Source of the DNA: Branchiostoma floridae
Lineage: Eukaryota; Chordata; Leptocardii; Amphioxiformes; Branchiostomatidae
DNA: 64,000 nucleotides
Direction: 5' to 3'
Assembly (NCBI RefSeq): GCF_000003815.2
Contig: NC_049987.1
Span: 4,821,341-4,885,340, forward strand
Shown here piece by piece: positions 34,953 through 46,620 of this stretch. Both the position numbers and the translations under genes were made by a program. Under the pieces are notes generated by a model that saw only the letters and a list, made by a program, of their open reading frames with translations, was not told the DNA's origin and ran no database searches. Each line of letters opens with the position of its first letter. Positions within the stretch are counted from its first letter, which is position 1.

Positions 34953-35305
34953 CAGGGCTCTAGCCAGCTCGACATTTTTTTTCCGTCAGCCAATTCCCAT
35001 TGTCGCGAAAACACTATTCCAGGAGTTAGAGAGACTGAACTGAGACCTTGAAAAAGGGTTTTAATGAGATTATCGTATACGAAAGGGCACCGACACACAT
35101 TGTCAACAATCATAACAATAGCAAAACAAACAGTGTGTGGCTTTTACGGCCGTGGACGGCATCCCCAAGCAGCCTGTAGCTTCCACCAAGGAGCTTTTAT
35201 CAGATTTTTGTCCGTCAAAGTTGACGGATTGGTTTTAAAATTTTTCCGTCACACGCAGCAAATTTCCGTCAATTGATGGAAAAACGGACGCTGGCTAGAG
35301 CCCTG
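34953..35305. mobile_element. Non-autonomous hAT-like element with 8-bp target duplication
   Basis: Perfect 16-bp terminal inverted repeats CAGGGCTCTAGCCAGC are flanked by the perfect 8-bp direct repeat TTCAAGAT (34945-34952 and 35306-35313). The interior has several TCCGTCA/TGACGGA words. The ends resemble those of the element at 11360-11730, so the two may be related families. Confidence 0.92.
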
Positions 35306-35313
35306 TTCAAGAT

Positions 35314-36634
35314 AAACTTTTCCTCCTGATGAAAGTCTGGAGACTAATGAAGGAAACTGTAAGCAATAAGACCATTTTGGGGAATCCTTGTTATGCCGGT
35401 AATAATGAAGAAGAGTTAGGTAATGCGGGGGCAAGCCCAAAATTCTATAATTACTAACTAAAGATAAATGTCCTTTAGAAGCTTAGTCTTAATAGCAGTA
35501 TATAACTGAATGTACAAGTAATTTTACTGGATACCATTTATATATTATACTCACACTATAATTCTTGTAATTGCGTAGTTTACTAAATGTGTGTAATTGC
35601 GTAGTTTACTAAATGTGTAAACTACATTCAGTACCAGGTATTACAACTGAACCCACAGCTGACATATCTGTATATCATTTTGTGTTAACGAAGGCATTTG
35701 GTATTGGTGTATAAATTACTGAAAATATATATGGGTAGTAATAAAGAAGGATTGTGAAAAAAAGGGTGTTTTTCTTCAATGAAAAATATGTCTTTTGCTT
35801 AAAAGTCATAACATTATATCTTAACATTAAAATGTCACTCAATGCAAATAGTAATGTGTTGGACATTTAATACATTGCCCCTCTATACATACGTCTTGAT
35901 CAGGAGTTCAATTGAACAGAATGACACAACAAAAGGCAGTTTTTTAATCAACCAAATTGTTTATTTGTTTGCTTAATATAATATACATGTCGTAATCATC
36001 AAGTAAATCATATTCTGATAGTCCAATAATCTAGAGATTATATTTTACTGATACTACATGTAAAAATGACAAAAATGGTTCTATATATGGTAAAACAAGA
36101 TGAATTTGTTAAAACATTTCAAATTTACATTTACTAACATTTTACATAAAATAGACAAATTAACCTTAACAACAAAGCTAACTTACCTTTTGTTTCATAA
36201 GATTTCATCACACTTGATTTCTCTGACTTACAAAATTTAATGTACATTTTGCACCTCACCCTCATATTCACTGTTAAAACAATAAAATATTATTGGCCGC
36301 ATAAAATTACTAAGATTTAGGGCTACATTTTATGTTGGGTAACATTGAGACAAATTTGAACCATAGGAGGAATTTGTAAACAGGAATGTCATCTCATTTT
36401 TAATCACAATAAAAACATTAGTAAATATCATTCCTCTTGGTTGAAAACATCTTGTACATGTATATAGACCACATAAATTTTAAAATTTACATCTTACACC
36501 GAGTAGATACTCGAATTGCTAATTTAAGTACATTATAAAATCCACTTTCGAGTATCCAAAAAAGTATGGCCTCCCCGGAGCTCACTGAGCGCAAAATTTA
36601 CTGTGTACTAAGTGAAGATGTCTGTGTAGCAGGG
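35314..36634. other. Space between the convergent MGST3 and ADA genes
   Basis: AT-rich, no coding exon. On the minus strand an AATAAA (TTTATT at about 35960) lies 675 bp past the ADA stop and could end its 3' UTR; on the plus strand AATAAA at 35740-35745 could serve the longest MGST3 transcript. A 20-bp direct repeat (GTGTAATTGCGTAGTTTACT region) is at 35571-35612. Confidence 0.4.
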
Positions 36635-39600
36635 TCATTGCAGACTCTGGATATGTTTGACAAGTCTGTCTTTGTCAGCCTCTGGTAGGAAACATGCTTG
36701 AGCTGCATTCAGGTTCTGCAAAGACATCAAAATTTCCATGTACAGTCTATTTTACCCATGCAATGAAATTCTGTAACTTACACCAAGAGAAATCCTGGAT
36801 GGAATGTGTTAGGAGGAACATCAAGGTGTGCAGTCTAACTAAAGGGTGAACCCGCTGGACAGAACCTTGGAAGCATGGTGTGAAGACTAGCCAACTGCTG
36901 CCTACCCCTGTGTCAGGGATCCCAGCACTGTTAAATGTTATGATATCTCTTTAAACTGATCTAATACTGTTGGATAATACTTCTACTAAATGTAATATCT
37001 CTTTAAGCTGATCTAATACTGTACTGGATACTACTTCTACTAGATGTAATATCTCTTTAAACTGATCTAATACTGTACTGGATACTAATTCTACTAGATG
37101 TATTATCTCTTTAAACTGATCTAATACTGTACTGGATACTACTTCTACTAGATGTAATATCTCTTTAAACTGATCTAATACTGTACTGGATACTACTTCT
37201 ACTAGATGTATTATCTCTTTAAACTGATCTAATACTGTTGGATACTACTTCTACTAGATGTATTATCTCTTTAAACTGATCTAATACAACTGTACTGGAT
37301 AATACTTCTACTAAATGTAATATCTCTTTAAGCTGATCTAATACTGTACTGTATACTTCTTCTACTAGATGTAATATCTATTTAAACTGATCTAAACAAA
37401 TCAACTAAACATTGTGTACCAATGCTAAGTTTGATAAATATAGAAAAATCCTACCACAACCAATGGATTTATGTGATGCGGATTGCGACCATATGTATCA
37501 GGATTTATAAATCGGGAGCAATCATTGTACATGCATGGATAAAAGAAAATTGCAAAACGAGAACAAAGATTTGCTACTTACCAGGGTAGAAATCAAGGCA
37601 TCGTCAAAGCCCCAATTCTCTTTCACAAAGTCCCGTTCTCGAGCGAGGGATGTGAGGAAGACCCTGGGATCATCAGAACTGAGGGAAAAGTTGGCTCCAT
37701 CTTTGGCAAACCTGCAACAAAAGTGGAGTAACTGTAGGTTCGTTTGGAAAAGCAATCTTACCAGCACTGAAGCAGACCATAGAGCTAGATATTTCTAAAA
37801 TAACAGGCTCTTAAGAGTGCTATTCAATTATTGCAGGTGCGTAGCACCGTCTTTGAATCGACAGAAGCGGTTCGTTCAACCGGGATACATGGATGGAGGA
37901 TGGATGCATGGATCGGTCAATTTAACCAAACCCTTCTAATAGCCCTTCTATATGCCTGATTGCATAATTGAATCAGCGTAGCCGACTGGTCTAAGGCACT
38001 GGGTGTAAATAGCAATTTGCTTCTGCAGCCGTGAATCATGGGTTTGAACCCCACTTGTTTTTTTTTCTTTGTTAGACAAATCTCATGTTAAGTTTTTTTT
38101 AATAGATGACAGACCAATTCAGTAATTCGATGTTTAAAAACTCTTTATTCATGTGATTTTGTTAAACATCCAGGCTTTCTCCAAAATACGCATCGGCCAG
38201 CTTTTTTTTCAGAAGCTTTCTTGTTTATGATGTTCTTGACTTATTGCTGACCACAAATTTGTGGAAACACACTCAGATAGACACACATTCACAGATACAC
38301 CTTAACTAATACCTTCTTTTTTCATGGAGGTATATGTAACAAGAGATTGAAAGATGGTACAATGCAAGTGGTAACAGTCTACTTGCCTGTATACATGTAT
38401 GTATATTTAGTGCCTGATTAGAATGTACACAACTATTAGAAATACCTCTTGGCTGGATGTTGTGAGAATTCTGTCTGCACAGCCCCTGTCATGTAGCTAG
38501 ACACTGGACACACCTGTTTAATACATACATGTATGCGATCACTCAGAAAAAATCTACATCAACATAAATGATCAGAAAAATGAATGATTGTGTTCTAAAA
38601 AATTTTAAGATATAGTGTGAATACACATATGTGACACTTTATGAAATGATTTTCAAGAAAAACTTTGTGAAAGCAGCAATTTTCTCTGACCGGTTTAAGG
38701 GTCTTACATTAAATATGATCTACAATCCACAAAACGATTATTATCTATTACTTAATTATATCATTAGGCAATGAGAAAATGATTGTTGTTAGAGGTTGAT
38801 GATCTCGTGTTTCAGTTGTTACAAAACGCAGGTAAATTATAGTGCTGAACCATTGAATTTCCTTTGGACTTTCAAACCAAAAAAGACAAATCAACAATTA
38901 CCTCGAAATGTATGCCGTCTTTCTTGAGCCGTTGATACAAGTCCTCATCATCCAAGACATGATATCCATGGCCAATACGTTCTGCGTGCATCTGTGTCAC
39001 TGCCTGGGAAATTTGCAAAAATGAAATTAAGGAAATTGCAACCACAAATCCCTATATGGGGACTGCAGGGCTATTATTGTAACTGCAAAGAGGCCTCACC
39101 ACAGCACAGGTTTTCAACAAAGCACACCCCAACAAAGCACACCCGTCCGGCTCATCACAGCCTAATATCACGCAGCGGCCATCATAGATTGAAGACGAGG
39201 TCAATGAGGCAAACAGACAAAACTTATTTTTAAAATCAGCTCCAATTTAGTTTTCCCCCAGACCACACAAATTTTCACAATATAAGATCAAATAATAAAT
39301 ATAATTATAACCAGTGTTATGCAGCAAAATATGTAGCAATTTAGACTCGTGTACTGATCCCATATTCCCTTAAGAGATGCAAAATAAAAACATAATAATG
39401 CAAATATTTGACGGATATGCAGCCATTCTCTTATTGGTCAATTTTCTAATTTCCATGCTATCATTGGTTGAACTACTAATTATGATGGACAGTCTTTTGT
39501 TTGCCTCATTGAACTCGTTTTAGATCTATCATGGTCGCCGCGTGAGAAAGGTGTATTAGTACTCTTCCCAATAAGTGTGTTGTGTTCTTTTACGTACAAC

Positions 39601-42600
39601 AGCATTTGCCGTTGTTAGGAGGAGAGTTAAGGGCTCATGAACAGTAAGGATGCATTCCTTATCCAAGTATAGTCTTAAGATAATTGTGCTAAAAATTCTG
39701 CGATGGAGTACGGTGAGTTTGAGTATAACAGATACATACACTATAGCTTCTTTAGTCAAGCTGACAGACACAGACAAGTCAAAAACAATTTTTTATTACC
39801 TCTTCAACTATTTCTGGCCCTCCGACCTCGCCTGCATGTATTGTTCGATGGACTCCCAGACTTTCTGCCTCCTGCACACAAACATACATGGAACTGATGA
39901 GGGTCCTCATAGGGGGTATGATAATATTGCTACCCTACAAAGCAACTATTGCTGAGTCCTAATTCAATTGTCATGTTGCCAATACAAGGCAGTTAAAGTT
40001 CTATTTAACAGACACTGTGTCAAACGCCTGTGATGATATTCCCTAGTCCCTATTGATATGCTAGTAATATGCCAACAATCTTGGTTAAAATGAGTAATGT
40101 TACCTAGCTTCGGTTAGTCGCCCCTTGTGCAAACATACCTTTGATACTGATACAGATTGTTATAATATTAATGACAAAATGTCTCACCTGGAAGGCCTTG
40201 ATATGAGGTAGGTTAGCATCCTCCTTGTATCCCACTGTCCCTCCTGCCAGATCCACCCCCACCACTCCATCACTGCTGTACTTACCACACAGCTCCACCA
40301 TCTCATGGGACCACTCTGGGAAAAAAGCATTTTAGAAAACAATCGTATACAATTAGTTGTGCCATAGTTGAGAGCAATGCATTACAGCACAATCATCATT
40401 TTTATTCATCATCTAATATTTGCCAAATGTGATAGTGGCAGCTATCAAGCACACTTTGCAGCAAAAGTGGCACATACTGTCTAGCACACATTGCAGCAGT
40501 AGTGATAGCTGTTCAGCAGTCACTTTGCAGCAATTGTGACAGCTGTTCAGCAAATTGTTTTGCTGTCCAGCACTTGCAGCTGCAATTGTAGTAACAGCTA
40601 TTCAGCACAGTCGTGAGCAATAGTGTTATTTGTCTAGCAGTGCACTTTGCAGCAATAGTGTCTGCTGTCTAACACACTTCCCAGCAATAGGGACAGCTAT
40701 CCAACACACACAACTGTCCAGCACTCATACAATGAAGCAGTGACATATAAAATTGATATAAATCGGAATCTGTACTATCATTTAATAAAACATACCGACC
40801 TGGATGTTCCCTGATGGCACACAGCAGACTCCTGGCCTGTATGTTGAAGTCTTTACTCCCCCGCTTCAGACCTGCATTCACAAGCTCCACAACCTCAGCT
40901 ACTGTTGGGTCATCCCCACTCTCACCTTCAACAATACAGTACAATGAGTACAACCAGCATAATTGTCATGAAGATTGGGTTCTGGTTAAGATAAAAGTAA
41001 AGGTAAAGGTAGAGGTAAAGGTTTAGGAAAAGATAGAGGTAACGGTAAAGGTTGAGGTAAAGGTAAAGGTAGAGGTAAGAGGTAGATGTAGTCTCAGGTA
41101 GAGGTAAAGGTTGAGGTAAGAGGTAGATGTAGTCTCAGGTAGAGGTAAAGGTTGAGGTAAGAGGTAGATGTAGTCTCAGGTAGAGGTAAAGGTTGAGGTA
41201 AGAGGTAGATGTAGTCTCAGGTAGAGGTAAAGGTTGAGGTAAGAGGTAGATGTAGTCTCAGGTAGAGGTAAAGGTTGAGGTAAGAGGTAGATGTAGTCTC
41301 AGGTAGAGGTAAAGGTTGAGGTAAGAGGTAGATGTAGTCTCAGGTAGAGGTAAAGGTTGAGGTAAGAGGTAGATGTAGTCTCAGGTAGAGGTAAAGGTTG
41401 AGGTAAAGGTAGAGGTAAGAGGTAGATGTAGTCTCAGGTAGAGGTAAAGGTTGAGGTATAAAGGTAGAGGTAAGAGGTAGATGTAGTCTCAGGTAGAGGT
41501 AAAGGTTGAGGTAAAGGTTGAGGTAAGAGGTAGATGTAGTCTCAGGTAGAGGTAAAGGTTGAGGTAAAGGTAAGAGGTAGATGTATTCTCAGGTAGAGGT
41601 AAAGGTTGAGGTAAAGGTTGAGGTAAGAGGTAGATGTAGTCTTAGGTAGAGGTAAAAGGTTGAGGTTGAGGTAGGTAAATGTTGAGGAAAAGGTAAAGGT
41701 AAAGGTGGCCCCATAGCCTTTTTGAGGCCATGGGGGTAGAACCCACTGTGTCTATAGGGCACAGTATTGGAAGGCTGAGACCATTGATCTCCTTCAACTG
41801 CCTTTTACCTGTCCAACAGAAGTCAAGGTATGCAGTAAGGAAAGTCGTGTTCAGTGCATTTCCCAACGGTACAAGATTGGCAACATGAGATCGAGGATTC
41901 AAACCCAGGACTCTGGCTTATGGGTCAAATACCCTGCAGTTACACCACACAACCCCATAATAGAAGAAGTTCTGTCCTTTTACATTTTTACAATATTGTT
42001 ATATAAAATAACCACCAGCCTTCTTCAATTTTAGAAGCAATGAAATAAATTAATCTTATCACTCCACTTTTCTTAAATGGCTGCTCACCTGTGTGATTAC
42101 TTGTGAGTAGATGTGGGCAGTAACGGGTTTCAAAGTACACCACTCCTTGTTGAGCCTCGTCCTCACACAACTCGTAAGCTATCCTGCGAATAGCAGCTCG
42201 GTCACCGCTAAGTATTGGAGGAAAGAATTTTCTCTTTTTATTTACATTTCAGGACAATTTCACCTTGAACAAAATAATCCATCTTTGCAAAGTCATGTAT
42301 GATGTAACGTTGTCTTATTAGTTGTCATCTGATTTATAAGAAATTCACTAAATCTGAGGGCAAAGCCATGAATATGTGTCTAATCCATTGGAAAAATTCA
42401 AGAAATAACTAAGGAATAAAATAGACATTCTAAAACTTGAATTTTGTTCTTCAATACGTTTTTCTTCAATAATTTGTGCGCAAATTGAATAGATGCATGG
42501 ATTCTGTACGAAGAATTTACTACATAGACTTTCAATTCAATTTCTTGGTCTTCGCATTCACCCACCTGTCTTTATCCATCCCAAAATGCTCTTATACATC

Positions 42601-45600
42601 TGTATGAAATTGTCTTTCTGAGGTATTTAGCCGGGTATTCAGTCACATCAAGATTATACTTTGAAAACAAATAATAGATTGTAACAGTATTGAAAAATAG
42701 TCAGCATTCAATTTCAATTCAGATAATATCAATGTCCGCCGAGATATAAATGCAGACCTGATGACTGGTAGCAGGGTCTGGAAAGCGTGGAACATGGCGG
42801 CGATCTTGCCTGGTTTGTCCATGCTGACATGCGGCACCAAGCCATCCACCGTGTCTGCAGGCAACGACAAGCCGCGGCGCCTGCAAAGGAAATGTTACAG
42901 TCAGGGCTCTTTTTTAAAGAACTTTAAGAAGGGTACAAGGTTGCTGCACCGCTATGGTCTGACCATGTGACTGTCCCCCTGCCCTGGGGAGCAGATCCTC
43001 TGACAAGCCTTAAATGCAGATTGCCCAAGGTTGTTCCCACATGTATGTCACATGTTACACAGGCCACAATATTCAACTGTGACCTGTTAGACAGTAATTG
43101 TTGCCCATGATCATCATCATATCGTGGCATGGTCTTTATTTAATGTCCTATCCAGGGGACATCCCTAACTGCAGTAAAGGTACTCATTTCCACCTGAGTA
43201 AAGTGAAGAAAATTAAGTGTGTTAAGTGCCTTTTCCAAGAACATGAGATCTGTGACATGACTGGTTAAAGGTCTACTACGCAGTTATTTGCGCTTCAAAC
43301 TGAAAACAAAAAATCCATTTTCCGGCCATTTCTTTATATAGTTTGTTGAATCAAGCCTACCACGTTACGGAACACTATTCAAGGCATGTCAGGAGTCGAT
43401 ATTTTCCCCGTGCGAGCGCGTTTGAAAACCTGGGAATCTGCACGCCCGCGCTGGGTTTCAGCCATTTTGTTTCTTCACCGACGAAATCCGAGTAGTCCCG
43501 AGTCTGCCCGAGCCTACCCGGACTTGGTCACATGGTTCACCGAGTCATGACGTCACACAACCGGAACTCACCGGAGATTCCCGACCAATAACCGTTGATG
43601 ATGGATTCTTTTTTGAATTCTCACCAGTGCCTAACTAGGGGGGTCAACAAGTTACAGCGCGCGTAGGACGAAATGTTTGTAGGCTAATTCTCTACGTTGC
43701 AAACGTGAAATAATGACACAAAAGTGTCAAAAAGTGTCAAAAAGTAGTAGTAAATCTGAGATTTCTTAGTTCTAAAATATTTCAAATTTGAGCGCAAATA
43801 ACTGCGTAGTAGACCTTTAAACCCAGGACCTCAGGGTTCTGGATCAAACACGTTGCCGTTACACCCCACAGCCCAACAGAATCTGTCGACAGGGACCCCT
43901 ATCGGTATCTTAGCCAGCAGAATTACCGATTTTACCGGTAGAAACCCTAATCATAGTCTCTGTCGACAGAAACACCCGGCAGGATCTCTACCCGCAAAAT
44001 CGGCAATTATACCAGATCTGAGTCTCTACCCTGACATGTAACTATGTACTAGTATTATTCTACATGATTATACATAACCATAATTACCATTATACATCTT
44101 TAGTTTAGCGATACAGCAATTTGAAACAAACATATTGTCAACATTTGAGTGGAGAAGAGATACATGTACTTACTTGGCAACATCGAACAGTGTGTCTGTT
44201 CGGACTGCACCATCCAGGTGAAGGTGGAGTTCAACCTACAGTAAAAGATGATCATGAAAATATAAGTTTCATAGACTTGACGCTAGTTAACCTTTATTCG
44301 TTCCGTTACCTTAATTCGTTTTTTCAAAAACAGGGAATCTACGGAGACACGGTAAATGCAACATCAGTAATAACCACGGGGATGCATAACCGAGAGACTT
44401 AAGTGTTCAGAATATTCCTGAAAAGGCTCCGATGACCACGCATTTGAAAACAGCGAGGTCAAAAACGTACCGTCCCTTATTGTAATAGCCTACCGCACCA
44501 TGGGAGGATTGCGTCACCGCGTTGTTTGCCGGAATGGCAGAGATCTATCACATAAATGCTTCCAGTTCACGATTATCATGCACAAGACGACTCAATAAAG
44601 TTTGTGTTGCTAACCAGTAACTGGACTCAAAGTGTGATCAATTGTCGAAAACCGTCTCTCTGTTGCCACAACCTCCCGCACTTGTGGCGCACGATCGAAC
44701 ATCGCCATGTTTTTTCCCAGAAACCTACGGTCGCAACCGCGGGAAAAAGATTGGATGACGACATTACAAGGTATTTATTAAACTTACCTTTAATAACTCA
44801 CTAACTCGCCTTTCTCTCTTAGATCAATATTCAGCCATCTATTAAACATTTTATGCACCACCAAGAATGGAAATGATATTGAACATCGACAAATTGATTG
44901 ATTTTACTCTGGTCTCCTTTTTTTAAAACGTGCAAGTCCCAAGCCAGATCAGGTAAACTGTTGCAAATACGGCCTTGAAGACGATACCAACTGTCTCAGT
45001 ACAGGTATGGTACACCAATAACAAGATTTGCACTGCATATTTGTCGACCACAAGTCTGACAGCAATGTTTTATATCATTTATTGTGGAATCTCTCGTTCT
45101 TTTATCCAAGGCATTGACAACAGCGGCATATCAGACTTCACACCCCTTCATCTTTAGTGTTGTTGGCCGCCAGAATTGACCTTTGACACAAATATATCGG
45201 GTTACATTTTGCCGTGTGGAGGGTGCAAAACACTGCACAGATGGTTGTACTGCAAACTGATGATTACCCGCTTGGTACTGAGCCGCAGCACGCCGTTCAA
45301 GTTGCAACGAAAGGTGCATAAGTTTTATGGAACGATCATGGAACGATCATGGCGCCAGGATCGATTTTACGTCACGGTCTACTGACCCAACAACCTCATT
45401 TTTTTTACCAACGCGCTACTGCGTGCGACGGTAAATACTCAGCGGTAGTTGTCGGGATTTTTTTGTTGCCTGAATAAGTTTGTAATCTAGAGCACTCCAT
45501 TCATGAGTCAAGAAAGGAACAATAGCTTCAGCACAAAGTAATTAGTAGCGGACAAACATGAGAACGAATAAAGGTCACGCCCTCCGGGAGCGCCGTCGTT

Positions 45601-46346
45601 CTCAACGCAACGCGACGGTGTTTTCAAATTGAGACATTTTCATATTAGCATGTTAGGAGAGAAAATATATCGTGGATGGGATTAATGACAAAGGTAAACA
45701 ACAATACCACCATGTTGAATACAGAAATTATGCTTTGTTCTTCTGCCAGATTGGAATAAGCTGACTCTTGGTGAAAAACGCAATGAATTAACTTAAAGGT
45801 TAACTAGCGTTAACTTAAAATGCTGAATTCTGTTTTGGTTTGATGACTTCATTTCATTCAAGTGAGTGAGTGAGTTAGAAAGTGAAACTGTAAAAGTGAA
45901 AGTCACATGAACGTGTAGTCATTTGTGTCAACAAGTAGAAACAGGAACAACATTTCTCCTTCATGCGCGTCAACCCGCCGTGCAACTCGGCGTGTCCTGA
46001 TGAAACTCACAACGTGTATCTCTAAGCAAAGTACCACTGTGACAGTGATATCTGTGATCTGTCATCCATGTAGAGACCAAGTTTTCAAGAGTCGCTAAGT
46101 ACTGCAGTACACATGATGATTGAAACAACATCTCGGGCCAGGCGGTACTCTTTCCTCCTTGTTCAAACCATAATCATATTTTGGGTTTCGCAGATCATGT
46201 TACGTAAAACGTGAGTGAAGTAAATATTATTAAACTTTCCAGCTGACGATGAAGACCTGGCTTATAAGTGACACTGCGTGTAGATCGGGTACGTGTAAGG
46301 AAAACCATCTACTTACCCACATCTTACTGGGATCAAATTCAGTCAT
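36635..46346 (-). CDS. ADA: Adenosine deaminase (ADA1 type), 11 coding exons
   Basis: Cytosolic zinc hydrolase converting adenosine and deoxyadenosine to inosine and deoxyinosine in purine salvage. Coding exons in transcript order: 46317-46346, 44174-44235, 42758-42880, 42089-42207, 40800-40925, 40188-40315, 39800-39871, 38902-39003, 38446-38513, 37582-37711, 36635-36715. Phases join to 346 residues (human ADA 363). Zinc ligands are in VELHLHLDG (His14, His16) and HAGEV (His208), with the catalytic Glu211. The catalytic histidine is His232 in GHGYH, and Asp290 in SSDDP completes the metal site. There is no signal peptide, which separates it from secreted ADA2, and HAGEVG, ERIGHGYH and the overall length favour ADA1 over ADA-like proteins. 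One oddity is VDLAGGTVG where human ADA has LAGDE. The first exon encodes only ten residues. Introns hold two minisatellites and several transposons; no exon is disturbed. Confidence 0.95.
36938..37398. repeat. Minisatellite, about nine copies of a 54-bp unit
   Basis: The unit includes ATCTCTTTAAACTGATCTAA and GATACTACTTCTACTAGATG. CTGATCTAA occurs nine times at 50-57 bp spacing. It lies in the last ADA intron. Confidence 0.95.
37976..38070 (+). mobile_element. tRNA-derived SINE head
   Basis: CGTAGCCGACTGGTCTAAGG (A box) and GGGTTTGAACCCC (B box) are followed by a T-rich tract. It lies in ADA intron 9, antisense to the gene. A true tRNA is unlikely because the flanking stems do not pair. Confidence 0.5.
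38253..38345. repeat. Fragment of the 'ttcatggaggta' repeat family
   Basis: ACACACATTCACAGATACACC followed by TTTTTTCATGGAGGTAT matches the right end of the element at 59296-60088. Confidence 0.5.
39168..39545. mobile_element. 378-bp element with about 50-bp inverted repeats
   Basis: The left arm begins TCACGCAGCGGCCATCATAG and the complemented right arm TCACGCGGCGACCATGATAG. Both continue to TCAATGAGGCAAACA, and the arms match at roughly four positions in five. It lies in ADA intron 7. Confidence 0.8.
40440..40725. repeat. Degenerate tandem repeat in ADA intron 5
   Basis: Loose copies of a roughly 45-bp unit with AGCACACTTTGCAGCAA and GTGATAGCTGTTCAGCA. The units are diverged, so copy number is unclear. 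Confidence 0.6.
40985..41700. repeat. Minisatellite, about thirteen copies of a 41-bp unit
   Basis: Purine-rich unit with GATGTAGTCTCAGGTAG and AGGTAAAGGTTGAGGTAAG. Early copies are nearly identical at 41 bp; later ones gain extra GAGGTAAAGGT blocks. It lies in ADA intron 4. Confidence 0.95.
41700..41960 (-). mobile_element. tRNA-derived SINE
   Basis: On the minus strand the head reads GTGTGGTGTAACTGCAGGG (A box) and CCTGGGTTTGAATCCTCG (B box), with a body ending beside the 41-bp minisatellite. It is in the same orientation as ADA and the same family as the interrupted copy at 43120-43872. Confidence 0.65.
43120..43872 (-). mobile_element. SINE interrupted by a TTAA element
   Basis: Minus-strand SINE with its head near 43872 (GGGGTGTAACGG, then CCTGAGGTCCTGGGTTT) and its body continuing at 43264-43120. 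It contains AAGTGCCTTTTCCAAG and TACTCATTTCCACC as seen in related copies. The two parts are separated exactly by the 548-bp element 43269-43816. Confidence 0.65.
43269..43816. mobile_element. TTAA-flanked inverted-repeat element
   Basis: Terminal inverted repeats of about 26 bp begin AGGTCTACTACGCAGTTATT at both ends, and TTAA flanks both sides (43265-43268 and 43817-43820). Strict TTAA duplication points to piggyBac-type movement; the family is inferred. No transposase is encoded. It lies in ADA intron 2. Confidence 0.88.
44280..45810. mobile_element. Putative 1.5-kb non-autonomous DNA element
   Basis: The two ends are a perfect 17-bp inverted repeat, ACGCTAGTTAACCTTTA. A partial internal copy (ACGAATAAAGGT, 45564-45575) may mark an older internal end. 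No frame inside has a transposase motif and no target duplication is clear. The same ACGCTAGTT.ACCTTTAT end occurs at 9027 and 12253. It lies in ADA intron 1. Confidence 0.6.
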
Positions 46347-46620
46347 ACTGGAACTTCTCTGGTGACTTTATCCCGCGATATTGGTGGACTTTGGATCTCG
46401 GGGGCGTTGTTTTTGTACACGATGTTTAACAGGAAGTAGGTCAAAGTTCATGCAGGTAAGTTACTATCGAGAGCTGACCGCATGCAGTTTCATTTTCCTT
46501 CCGCGAGAGAAAATAGTCCGCTCTTCAACTCCTAGCGCAACTCATACTCTCGCCAAATGATGGACTAATTAGCCTTCTCGAGCGAAGTATTGTTATCCCC
46601 ATTTTCACTAGCGTTATGTG
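46347..46620 (-). promoter_or_regulatory. ADA upstream region
   Basis: On the minus strand a CCAAT sequence lies about 35-40 bp before the ADA ATG, next to CGCGG. No TATA box is visible. The short distance suggests a very short 5' UTR or a motif within the UTR. Confidence 0.3.

Noticed and set aside
8273-46346. A functional redox/purine gene cluster (NOX2, MGST3, ADA)
   Set aside because: The genes are on different strands, have separate promoters and are tens of kilobases apart; nothing in the sequence shows co-regulation.
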